Position numbers and translations under genes: made by a program. Positions 1 through 6,536 of a stretch of 9,974 nucleotides of DNA are shown here, in pieces. Below the pieces are notes generated by a model, which worked only from the letters and a program-made list of their open reading frames with translations, made no database searches and was not told the origin of the DNA. This DNA is from Hyphomicrobiales bacterium (lineage in GTDB: Bacteria; Pseudomonadota; Alphaproteobacteria; Rhizobiales; GCA-2746425): NCBI GenBank assembly GCA_002746425.1, contig NVXB01000021.1, forward strand, positions 17,553 to 27,526, written 5' to 3'. Within the stretch, counting starts at the first letter, position 1, and each line of letters starts with the position of its first letter.

Positions 1-83
1 TCATTCGACTCCACTTCGGCAACAGCCGGTGCCGCAGCAAAAAGTGCCGCGCTCAACAGACCAGTTAAAAGTGCTTTTTTCAT
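1..83 (-). CDS. Exported protein, N-terminal fragment (probable ABC-transporter solute-binding protein)
   Basis: Only the first 27 codons lie in the window; the gene runs off the left edge. The start reads MKKALLTGLLSAALFAAAPAVA followed by EVESN. This is a textbook Sec signal peptide: two lysines, a hydrophobic core of about 12 residues, and a probable signal-peptidase-I site after Ala22 (motif AVA). The start is well set by GGGAGG at 89-94 on the minus strand, 5 bases upstream of the ATG. There is no lipobox cysteine, so the product should be periplasmic. The gene is divergent from a DeoR regulator and next to catabolic genes, a position often taken by the solute-binding protein of an ABC importer, for example of the polyamine/spermidine type. 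The export signal is seen directly; the transporter role is inferred from context only. Confidence 0.6.
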   Translation of the reverse strand, partial: MKKALLTGLLSAALFAAAPAVAEVESN

Positions 84-347
84 CAACGCCTCCCATTCCT
101 TTTGGAATTTACTCTTATCCATTCAATCACAATGAAAGTGTTTGACAAAAACCTCAGGAGGTCAACTCAATTCCCACATATTTTGTTGGTTTTTGACGCT
201 TTTTGTTGTTTTTAAATCGAAGATTGTGGTTTCATAGGGGTTCAGGGCGCTATACCGCTTAAAATTTGCCGTCTAAGAGTATTGATTGATGCGCCTGATT
301 TATTGATTATTGGGCCTATGGTCCATTGGGAGATGGAAGGAGAAAGA
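84..347. promoter_or_regulatory. Divergent intergenic control region with AT-rich repeats
   Basis: This non-coding stretch separates the exported-protein gene (minus) from the DeoR-family gene (plus) and must carry the promoters of both. TTTTGTTG occurs at 181-188 and again at 201-208, exactly 20 bases apart, each followed by a further T-run. GACAAAAACC at 144-153 is a near inverted copy of GGTTTTTGAC at 188-197. TTGAC at 142-146 faces GTCAA at 161-165. A small hairpin, ATTCC-TTTT-GGAAT at 95-108, lies just upstream of the exported gene's ribosome site. DeoR-family repressors commonly bind spaced repeats in such divergent regions and control themselves, so these are operator candidates. No promoter with good boxes in both positions could be picked with confidence. 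Confidence 0.45.
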
Positions 348-1139
348 ATGCCAGTTGCAGAAAAATTCTACGCCCCTTCCAACCATCGCGAGCGCGAAAT
401 TCTGGAAGAGTTGCGCCATTGCGGTGGTACGTGCCGCATTCATATTCTGGCCGATCGGCTGAATGTCTCTGAAGAAACCATTCGCCGAAATGTGAAAAAT
501 CTGGCCCGCGGCGGCGCGGTGCAAAAAGTGCATGGCGGGGTGCATTTGCTGGGCGGCCATATCGAGCAGCCGTTTAACAAGCGCTATAGCGAAAATGTGC
601 AAGCCAAGCGCGCCATTGCAGAACAGGTCGCCAAAATCATCCAGTCTGGCGATACGCTTTTCCTCGATATCGGCTCGACCACGGCGCATATTGCCAAAGC
701 TTTGAACAAACACCGCGAATTGTTCATTGTTACCAATTCCATGTCGGTGGCGCAGCCCTTGGCGGCACGCAACAACAATAGGGTGTTTTTGGCAGGCGGC
801 GAATTGCGCGCTCATGATGGCGCAGCTTTTGGCAAGGAAGCCCTGGCCTATGTGCGCCAGTTCAGCGTGAAATACGCGGTTCTGTCAGTCGCCGCGATCA
901 ACGCGGAAAGCGGCTTTATGCTTCATGATATTGAGGAGGCCGAATTTTCACGCGAAATTTCTGCCCGCGCGCAACTCCGCATCATTGCCGCAGACAGCGG
1001 AAAGTTTAACCAAACCGCACCCATCATTCTATCTGCGCCAGATAAATTCGATATTTTGGTGACAGATCAGCGCCCACCAGCCGATATTTGTGCCATGCTG
1101 GATCAAAGCAATATTGATCTCATCCTGACCGATACGTGA
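348..1139 (+). CDS. DeoR-family transcriptional regulator
   Basis: Probable sugar- or phosphate-metabolite-responsive DNA-binding repressor of 263 residues, the usual DeoR-family length. Residues about 14-67 form the N-terminal winged helix-turn-helix, with the family signature NVSEETIRR and a KVHGG wing. The consensus RRDL after the recognition helix is RRNVKNL here. The rest is the DeoRC sensor domain, with DIGSTTAHIAKAL, VTNS and LAGGEL, which in this family binds a phosphorylated effector. The ATG at 348 is preferred over an in-frame upstream ATG at 282 because AAGGAGA lies about 5 bases before it and the 22 extra residues do not resemble the family. The gene lies 21 bases upstream of the phosphatase gene, so the two are probably co-transcribed. 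It is likely to regulate the surrounding transport and catabolic genes and itself; the effector is unknown. Confidence 0.88.
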   Translation: MPVAEKFYAPSNHREREILEELRHCGGTCRIHILADRLNVSEETIRRNVKNLARGGAVQKVHGGVHLLGGHIEQPFNKRYSENVQAKRAIAEQVAKIIQSGDTLFLDIGSTTAHIAKALNKHRELFIVTNSMSVAQPLAARNNNRVFLAGGELRAHDGAAFGKEALAYVRQFSVKYAVLSVAAINAESGFMLHDIEEAEFSREISARAQLRIIAADSGKFNQTAPIILSAPDKFDILVTDQRPPADICAMLDQSNIDLILTDT

Positions 1140-1160
1140 TTACTGACGAAAGAGCCTATC

Positions 1161-1925
1161 ATGCCCAGTTTTTTGGACACCGCCATCGACATTTCAGCCA
1201 AGGCCGCAGAAATCCCGCGCCGCTATTTTCGCAAAACTTTAGCCATCGACCAAAAGCAGGACGAAAGCCCGGTCACCATCGCCGATAAGGAAACCGAGAC
1301 CTATCTACGCAAGCATTTGAAAGCCGCGTTTCCCGACCACGCGATTTTTGGCGAGGAATTTGGCCGCGAAAGCGGGAACAGCGCCTATGAATGGGTGATT
1401 GACCCCATCGATGGCACGCGATCTTTCATCAGTGGCAACCCGCTTTACGGCATGTTGCTGGCCTTGCTGAAAGACGAAAAACCAATTCTTGGCCTGATCA
1501 GAATGCCGGAATTGGGTGAGGTCTACACAGGCGATGGGACAACAGCCATGATGAACGGTTCACAGCGCCTCAAAACCTCCGCGCAAACCGATTTATCCCA
1601 AGCCAATATCTATATTAATGAGGGCGATAAAATGCAGTCCGCTTATCCGGATTTGTTTGCCCGCCTATGCAGCACCGGTGCCCTGCGCCGACTGGCCTAT
1701 GATTGTTATCCGCACGCGCTGGTGGCCGCCGGGCATGTCGATATTGTCGTCGATTTTGACTTGCAACCCTATGACTATTTACCGCTGGTGCCCATCATCA
1801 CCGGTGCCGGTGGCGTGGTGTCAGATTGGGATGGAAAGCCGCTGTCGATGACCTCCGATGGTCGCGTTATCAGCGCTGCGACGCCGGAATTACATCAGCA
1901 AATACTGGACGTAGTAAACAAATAA
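1161..1925 (+). CDS. Inositol monophosphatase family phosphatase (histidinol-phosphatase-like)
   Basis: Mg-dependent cytosolic phosphomonoesterase of 254 residues, the usual length for the IMPase/HisN family. The family metal site is visible: GEEFG at residues 64-68, DPIDGTRSF at 81-89 (metal ligands Asp81 and Asp84), and a C-terminal YDY at 204-206 whose Asp205 matches the third conserved aspartate, followed by ITGAGGVVSDWDG. The spacing of the DPIDGT block with SGNPLYG is closer to HisN-type histidinol phosphatases than to classical inositol monophosphatases. There are no his genes nearby, however, so a catabolic role on another phosphorylated metabolite of this module is more likely. It follows the DeoR gene by 21 bases, with a weak ribosome site (GAAAGAG), and ends 15 bases from the convergent phosphotransferase gene. 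The fold is certain; the substrate is not. Confidence 0.88.
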   Translation: MPSFLDTAIDISAKAAEIPRRYFRKTLAIDQKQDESPVTIADKETETYLRKHLKAAFPDHAIFGEEFGRESGNSAYEWVIDPIDGTRSFISGNPLYGMLLALLKDEKPILGLIRMPELGEVYTGDGTTAMMNGSQRLKTSAQTDLSQANIYINEGDKMQSAYPDLFARLCSTGALRRLAYDCYPHALVAAGHVDIVVDFDLQPYDYLPLVPIITGAGGVVSDWDGKPLSMTSDGRVISAATPELHQQILDVVNK

Positions 1926-1940
1926 ATTCAACAGGTTACC

Positions 1941-2858
1941 TTATTTGATAGCATCCAAATGGTTTGCAAATTCAGCGCTTTGCATCAGGGCCTGACAGCG
2001 CTCAAACCGATCGATGGAATAGGCCCAAAAATCCTCTGCCGGGTTGTCATCGGCAAATTGAATAAGGCCCCAAAGCGTCCATAATAAATCACACATGGCT
2101 TTGTAAATCACCATGCGGCCCATCTGGGCGTCGCTGGGTGGCCCATCAAAATACGCCTGCATCATTTCGCCGTCTTGTGCGGCATCAAAACCGGCCTCAA
2201 CCGATAAATCTGCCAGATCCCAAAACGGATCATTCATGCCAGAATATTCCCAATCGACGATCCACATGATGGTGCCATCATCGAGAAAATTTTCACAAAG
2301 CGGATCGCAATGGCACGGTGCCAACGTGCCCGGATATTTCGCCAAAACAGCCTTAACCGGTTGTGCCAATTCAACAATTTCATGATATCCATCTGGCAAT
2401 CTGGCTTTTTTCTTCTGCAGAATGCCGAGATATTCATCAATCATCGCAAACAGCTCAAAACGAAACTCAAACTTTTCACCCGAGCTATGCAGTTTGCGAA
2501 ATGCATAGGCCGCGCGCGCTGGAGAGCCTTTTCGAGATGTGAACAATTTTGGCGACATCGTCTCGATGCCATCAATGCAGCGCGAAATCATCACACCGCT
2601 TTTTGCATCAGCCCACAACACCTCAGCCGAGACCCCGGCCGTGGCAGCAGCCCGCGCATTATGCAGCTCCACCGCACGGTCGATATATTCCTCTGTGCCC
2701 TTGCCAGGAATGCGCACAATCAGGTTTTCATCGGGTAATTCAACACGGTAGACAAGATTGGTCAGCCCGCCAAGCCGGGTCATTTTTGCGCTTTCGATAT
2801 CAGCTGATTTAAGCGCTAAATTGCCCAATACGGCTTTGATTTCATTGTGGTTTTCCAT
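1941..2858 (-). CDS. Choline/aminoglycoside-kinase-like phosphotransferase
   Basis: Cytosolic ATP-dependent small-molecule kinase of the APH/choline kinase fold, 305 residues. The N-lobe shows a glycine-rich turn (RLGGLTNLVYRV, about 28-39) and IVRIPG at 47-52. The catalytic loop is HCDPLCENF at 183-191, matching the family HxDxxxxN pattern with Asp185 as predicted base and Asn190. The metal-binding segment VDWEYSGMNDPFWDLAD at 201-217 is typical of bacterial choline/ethanolamine kinases such as LicA. I chose the ATG at 2858 because GAGGA at 2868-2864 sits 5 bases upstream. A start at 2870, overlapping the upstream stop as ATGA, adds four residues but has no ribosome site. It is coupled to the FAD oxidoreductase gene. 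The substrate is probably an amino-alcohol or related amine; sugar or thiamine kinase activity cannot be excluded. Confidence 0.85.
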   Translation of the reverse strand: MENHNEIKAVLGNLALKSADIESAKMTRLGGLTNLVYRVELPDENLIVRIPGKGTEEYIDRAVELHNARAAATAGVSAEVLWADAKSGVMISRCIDGIETMSPKLFTSRKGSPARAAYAFRKLHSSGEKFEFRFELFAMIDEYLGILQKKKARLPDGYHEIVELAQPVKAVLAKYPGTLAPCHCDPLCENFLDDGTIMWIVDWEYSGMNDPFWDLADLSVEAGFDAAQDGEMMQAYFDGPPSDAQMGRMVIYKAMCDLLWTLWGLIQFADDNPAEDFWAYSIDRFERCQALMQSAEFANHLDAIK

Positions 2859-2866
2859 GGCATTCC

Positions 2867-5284
2867 TCATGATTTCAGGCGGGTATTTTGTGGATCATAC
2901 ATTGGCCCGGCCACGCGTTCTATCGGATAACGCTCACCAAATACCTCTAGTTCAAAGTCGGTTCGCTGGCTCAAATCCTTGGGCAAATAGCCATACAAAA
3001 TGGTTCTTGCCACGGTTGATCCATAACCAACGCTAGATGCCAGTGACACAGTTTCGCCATCGGCCAAAATCGTCTCTCCGCCATAAAGCGGCAAGGTTTT
3101 GTCAGACACAAAAGTGCACAGGCTTTGGGTCACGCCGTTAAGTTTTTGGTCTTCCAGCACTTTTCGACCAAGAAAATCGCCTTTGCTTTTCAAATGCACG
3201 CGGCCAGCAAGGCCAGCCTCAACGGGCGAATAATCCGGCGTGATATCAGCGCTCCAATAAAGATAACCCTTCTCCATGCGCAATTGATCAATGGCGCGAT
3301 AGCCGACATTTTGAATGCCATGCTCCTCGCCTGCTTGCCACAAATGATCATAGACATGCAGCGCAAATTCGCTGGGCACATGCAGCTCCCAGCCAAGCTC
3401 ACCGACATAACCAATGCGCACCGCCCGCACTTGTGCCGCCCCGATGATGATATCGCGGGCCTGAGCAAAAGGAAAAGCAGCGTTGGAAACATCGCTTTCA
3501 GATGCATTTTCCAAAACATCGCGGGCGCGCGGACCGCACAAATTGATGACCGACCAGGCCGAGGTTACTTCCAGCAGCACGGCACTGCCATCTTTTGGCA
3601 AATGCTGACGAATCCAGTCCGCATCATGCACGCCAAAGCCAGCGCCGGTCACAATATAAAAATGGTTTTGTCCCAACCGAACAATGGTGACATCAGCTTC
3701 AATACCGCCTTTTTCATTGCATAATTGCGTATAGATAACGCTGCCAATGGGCTTATCCATATTGGAAACGGCCAGATACTGGATGGTTTCAAAAGCGGCC
3801 GGGCCAACTAGCTCAAACTTGGAAAAACTGCTTTGATCAATCAGCGCAACCGCCTCGCGAACGGCTTTGTGCTCGTCCGCGACATAGGGTTTGTAGCCGG
3901 GTTTGAGAAAATCCAGCTGATCCTTGGCTTCAACGCCTTTGGGGGCGAACCACAAGGGGCGCTCCCAGCCATTTTTGGAGCCAAAGATCGCGCCGTGGCT
4001 TTTCAACCGTTCATAAAGTGGGCTTTTTCGCAGGCCGCGTGCAACATCACTTTCTTGTCCGGGATAACGCATTTTGTAGTGATGCGCATAATGTTCAATG
4101 GCGCGCGGATACATATAGGCTCGCGTGCCTTGATGCGGCGAAAAGCGCCTGGAATCCAGCGGCCATAGATCAAGGCTTGGTCTGCCCTCAACCAGCCATT
4201 CAGCAATCATTTTACCAGCACCGCCACCCGCTGCAATGCCATACAAAAAGCCGGTCGCCAGCATCAGATTTGAGATTTTTGGCGATGGCCCCATCACAAA
4301 ATCACCATCGGCAGAATAGGGAATCGGGCCGTTGGTGACTTGCCTGATGCCAACCTCATTCAGCACCGGCGTAAGCTGTGCGGCATTGGTGGCCAGCGGC
4401 TCAAAACGATCAAAATTTTCCGGCAGCAATTGGCGCACGAAATCTCCGGCAATGCCGCGTTCGCCAAAGGCAATGGTGTTATCTTCATAGCCGCCAATCA
4501 CCAAGCGGCCACCAGCATCTGGCTTATAATAAATCAGCCGGTCCGGATCACGCAAAGTCGGCAGACCTTCCGGAAATCCTGGAATAGGTTCTGTGACAAT
4601 ATATTGATGCTCCACCGCGCAGGCCGGAATAATCAGGCCCAGTTTGTGCCCCAGTTCCCGGCTCCACATGCCCGCCGCCAAAGTAATTGTTTCGGCTTCC
4701 CAGCTGCCATCACTGGTCATCACTTTGGTGATTGCGCCATTATGCGTTTCAAAATCCGTAACCGTTACGCCCTGCTTCAAAACAGCCCCATGACTGCGCG
4801 CCGCACTGGCGATCGCCTGACACAGGCTGGCAGGATCTACATGGCCATCACTTGGAATAAAGGCAGCGCCTTCCAGCCCTTTAGTTTCAATATAGGGAAA
4901 CAAATCTTTGGCCTCTTGCGGCGACATAATTTGCATTTCCAGACCAAAGCTTTTGGCCATGGTAGCAAGACGCCGGGCCTCCAGCATACGGTCTTTTGAG
5001 GCAGCAAGGCGCAAACTACCAACCTTTTTCCAGTCAAATGCCAATCCGGTTTCTGCTTCAAGCTGATCATATAGCGCGACAGATTGCTGCAACATGCGCG
5101 TTGTGTTGCGCGAAGAACGGAGCTGACCCACCAGCCCGGCGGCGTGCCACGTTGCCCCTTCCGTCAAACCTGCCTTTTCCAGCAAAACCACATCTTTTTC
5201 GCCCGACTTTGCCAGATGATAGGCAATCGAGCAGCCGATGATACCACCGCCAATGATGAGATGTTTTGCGGAATGTGTTGTCAT
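2867..5284 (-). CDS. FAD-dependent oxidoreductase/GcvT fusion, dimethylglycine or sarcosine dehydrogenase type
   Basis: Enzyme of 805 residues, close to the usual length of the dimethylglycine/sarcosine dehydrogenase family. It oxidises an N-methyl group and passes the one-carbon unit to tetrahydrofolate. The FAD dinucleotide-binding motif GGGIIG is at 12-17, with the ribose-binding glutamate at 36. TWHAAGL at 45-51 contains His47, matching the histidine that carries FAD covalently in this family. The oxidoreductase domain extends to about 370. Next comes the linking central domain with the signature GSKNGWERPLWF (435-446), then a GcvT-like folate domain with NEKGGIEADVT (523-533) and RIGYVGELGWELHVP (623-637), and a C-terminal GcvT barrel. 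There is no signal peptide, so it is cytosolic. A weak AGGCAG lies before the ATG. It probably leads an operon with the kinase gene. Family is very likely; dimethylglycine, sarcosine or another N-methyl amine as substrate is open. Confidence 0.9.
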   Translation of the reverse strand: MTTHSAKHLIIGGGIIGCSIAYHLAKSGEKDVVLLEKAGLTEGATWHAAGLVGQLRSSRNTTRMLQQSVALYDQLEAETGLAFDWKKVGSLRLAASKDRMLEARRLATMAKSFGLEMQIMSPQEAKDLFPYIETKGLEGAAFIPSDGHVDPASLCQAIASAARSHGAVLKQGVTVTDFETHNGAITKVMTSDGSWEAETITLAAGMWSRELGHKLGLIIPACAVEHQYIVTEPIPGFPEGLPTLRDPDRLIYYKPDAGGRLVIGGYEDNTIAFGERGIAGDFVRQLLPENFDRFEPLATNAAQLTPVLNEVGIRQVTNGPIPYSADGDFVMGPSPKISNLMLATGFLYGIAAGGGAGKMIAEWLVEGRPSLDLWPLDSRRFSPHQGTRAYMYPRAIEHYAHHYKMRYPGQESDVARGLRKSPLYERLKSHGAIFGSKNGWERPLWFAPKGVEAKDQLDFLKPGYKPYVADEHKAVREAVALIDQSSFSKFELVGPAAFETIQYLAVSNMDKPIGSVIYTQLCNEKGGIEADVTIVRLGQNHFYIVTGAGFGVHDADWIRQHLPKDGSAVLLEVTSAWSVINLCGPRARDVLENASESDVSNAAFPFAQARDIIIGAAQVRAVRIGYVGELGWELHVPSEFALHVYDHLWQAGEEHGIQNVGYRAIDQLRMEKGYLYWSADITPDYSPVEAGLAGRVHLKSKGDFLGRKVLEDQKLNGVTQSLCTFVSDKTLPLYGGETILADGETVSLASSVGYGSTVARTILYGYLPKDLSQRTDFELEVFGERYPIERVAGPMYDPQNTRLKS

Positions 5285-5362
5285 GAAAACTGCCTGTTAT
5301 TGCAATGCTTGGGGAAACCAACAAACAAACTGTGCCCCAGCTTTTTACAATGCGCAAACGCC

Positions 5363-5384
5363 ATTTTTGCTCGTCAGCAAAAAT
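5363..5384. repeat. Perfect inverted repeat (9-base arms, 4-base centre)
   Basis: ATTTTTGCT at 5363-5371 and AGCAAAAAT at 5376-5384 are exact reverse complements separated by CGTC. The repeat starts 79 bases upstream of the ATG of the FAD oxidoreductase gene, so it could be a repressor operator or a hairpin in the leader RNA. The stem is AT-rich and no T-run follows on either strand, which argues against a rho-independent terminator. Confidence 0.55.
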
Positions 5385-5571
5385 CTCACTCAGCCAATGA
5401 TTGCCGACCGTTGCACGGGCCGCCAAGCTGAAACAGAGCATCCAAAATATTAATACGAGTATACGCGAACCCTAATGAACACCATGAGTTGTATATCTAA
5501 ATCCATATTAACGTAGCGGATGGTTTTCAGTTGCCCCCTCGTTAGAAAGCAGTTAGCAATCATAAAATTAC

Positions 5572-5589
5572 ATTGTTAAATTTGACAAT
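5572..5589. promoter_or_regulatory. Operator-like 18-base palindrome upstream of the barrel-protein gene
   Basis: ATTGTTAAATTTGACAAT is a palindrome with eight of nine pairs matching; the single exception is a T-G pair. It overlaps a TTGACA box (5582-5587) and ends 37 bases before the ATG at 5627, a typical place for a repressor site. The dyad is seen directly; the role and the cognate regulator are inferred or unknown. Confidence 0.45.
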
Positions 5590-5626
5590 ATTTTGACGAG
5601 CAGGCAACACAAAGCAGTTAGTATTT

Positions 5627-6526
5627 ATGAAAAAGCGTTCTTTGATACTGGGAACATTGTTCCTGGCATCAGCCATTATTCCCTCACATTCTGACTATAG
5701 CGCAAATGATGATGGCAGCTCCGTTCCGGACTGGCTGAAACAAACCGATATCTCAACCTATTTTGATGAAGACAAGGTCGTGGTATCGCTTGAAACCTTG
5801 CAGGTTTTGCATCAGGGCTCACAGAGCATTTTGTTTTTCCAGGGGCGTTTTTCTGGTAATTTCGATTGGGAGAGCAGCGACAACAGTGACTGGACCGTTA
5901 ATGTTGGCGCAGGCTACCGTGTTCTGACCAATGACGACACGCTGCTGATTGGCGTTAACGCATTTTACGATTATGGCCATGAATACAAACACCAGCGCGT
6001 TGGCGTTGGCTTTGAGCTGATTGGCTCAATTATGACGGCTCGGGCAAATGGTTATCTGGCTGTTTCTGACTGGCGCACTGTTTCAAACACCGCCGGTGTG
6101 TTGATTGAAGAACGTGCCCTTAGCGGCATTGATGGTGAGCTTGAAACATCAGTTCCTTACATGCCATGGCTGCGGTTAAGTGCTGGCGGTTACTTCTGGG
6201 ATGCCGATATCAATGATGATGTCTACGGTGCCAAAGCCAGCTTGCGAGCAGATTTAAACGCCTATGCGTCGTTGGAAATTGGCGGATCGCTAGATAATTA
6301 CGACGAAAAAGCCTGGGCCAAAGTTGTCATATCTTTGGGGCCGCGCTCTGACATTCAATATACCGCACAAAATGACTTTATCAGTGATGAAGCCATGCCC
6401 GCGCGCGACCTTCATAAGTTGATGGTTGCCAAGGTGAAACGCAATAACACCATTGTGACCGAGCGCCGCTCGACAACAGGTGGCGTTACCACAGCTGCTG
6501 GCGTCTTCAACATTCGTGCGAATTAG
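5627..6526 (+). CDS. Stand-alone inverse-autotransporter-type outer-membrane beta-barrel protein
   Basis: Secreted protein of 299 residues with an N-terminal signal peptide (MKKR then a hydrophobic core, cleavage near residues 20-25). The body matches the barrel of inverse autotransporters (intimin/invasin family): an amphipathic N-terminal strand region (about 35-80), NVGAGYRVL at 92-100, GVNAFYDYGHE at 109-119, QRVGVGFEL at 123-131, ANGYLAVSDW at 140-149, and SGIDGELETSVPYMPWLRL at 166-184. Near the end, KRNNTIVTERR at 271-281 resembles the conserved linker that follows the barrel in this family. In intimin the linker leads into Ig-like passenger domains; here the protein stops 18 residues later, and there is no LysM domain. 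It should insert in the outer membrane by the BAM pathway. No strong ribosome site precedes the ATG. The next gene starts 10 bases on. Family assignment is from pattern recognition only. Confidence 0.72.
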   Translation: MKKRSLILGTLFLASAIIPSHSDYSANDDGSSVPDWLKQTDISTYFDEDKVVVSLETLQVLHQGSQSILFFQGRFSGNFDWESSDNSDWTVNVGAGYRVLTNDDTLLIGVNAFYDYGHEYKHQRVGVGFELIGSIMTARANGYLAVSDWRTVSNTAGVLIEERALSGIDGELETSVPYMPWLRLSAGGYFWDADINDDVYGAKASLRADLNAYASLEIGGSLDNYDEKAWAKVVISLGPRSDIQYTAQNDFISDEAMPARDLHKLMVAKVKRNNTIVTERRSTTGGVTTAAGVFNIRAN

Positions 6527-6536
6527 GATTAGTATA

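Larger units (their letters stand above)
5285..5626. promoter_or_regulatory. Divergent intergenic region between oxidoreductase and barrel-protein genes
   Basis: These 342 bases carry no convincing gene on either strand; a minus-strand frame entering it from the oxidoreductase gene is a shadow. The left part, nearest the oxidoreductase start, holds a perfect 9-base inverted repeat (5363-5384) and a short CCGT-TGC-ACGG dyad (5408-5418). The right part is AT-rich and holds an 18-base palindrome (5572-5589), an 11-base direct repeat (AAAGCAGTTAG at 5546-5556 and 5611-5621), and two TTGAC boxes (5582-5587 and 5593-5598) that could serve as -35 elements. No good -10 box lies at the normal spacing from either, so the transcription start is not assigned. 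The barrel gene has no clear ribosome site before its ATG. Confidence 0.5.

Noticed and set aside
282..347. In-frame N-terminal extension of the DeoR regulator from an ATG at 282
   Set aside because: The 22 residues do not resemble the family, and the ATG at 348 has a strong AAGGAGA ribosome site at good spacing.
300..815. 171-residue open frame on the minus strand
   Set aside because: It lies antisense to the DeoR gene, has no recognisable motif and low-complexity composition typical of a shadow frame.
2310..2738. 142-residue open frame on the plus strand
   Set aside because: It lies wholly opposite the phosphotransferase gene, whose motifs are clear; no ribosome site or family pattern.
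3125..3724. 199-residue open frame on the plus strand
   Set aside because: It lies antisense to the well-supported GcvT part of the oxidoreductase; the composition (many Gln, His, Arg, Ala) is that of a shadow.
4340..4999. 219-residue open frame on the plus strand
   Set aside because: It lies antisense to the FAD domain; despite its length there is no domain pattern, signal peptide or ribosome site.
5408..5418. Short dyad CCGT-TGC-ACGG
   Set aside because: Four-base arms are expected by chance in a region of this length; not enough to call a site.
5067..5441. Minus-strand frame of 124 residues covering the intergenic region and the start of the oxidoreductase
   Set aside because: Most of it overlaps the FAD-binding domain in another frame, and the intergenic part shows no coding character.
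5582..5624. TTGACA / TTGACG boxes read as a complete sigma-70 promoter for the barrel gene
   Set aside because: Neither has a recognisable -10 box at 16-19 bases; the best TAGTAT lies 20 bases from the second box and almost touches the start codon.
6480..6536. Upstream start for the exported-protein gene
   Set aside because: It would overlap the barrel gene and bury the signal peptide 19 residues inside the protein; the ATG at 6537 gives a normal signal peptide.
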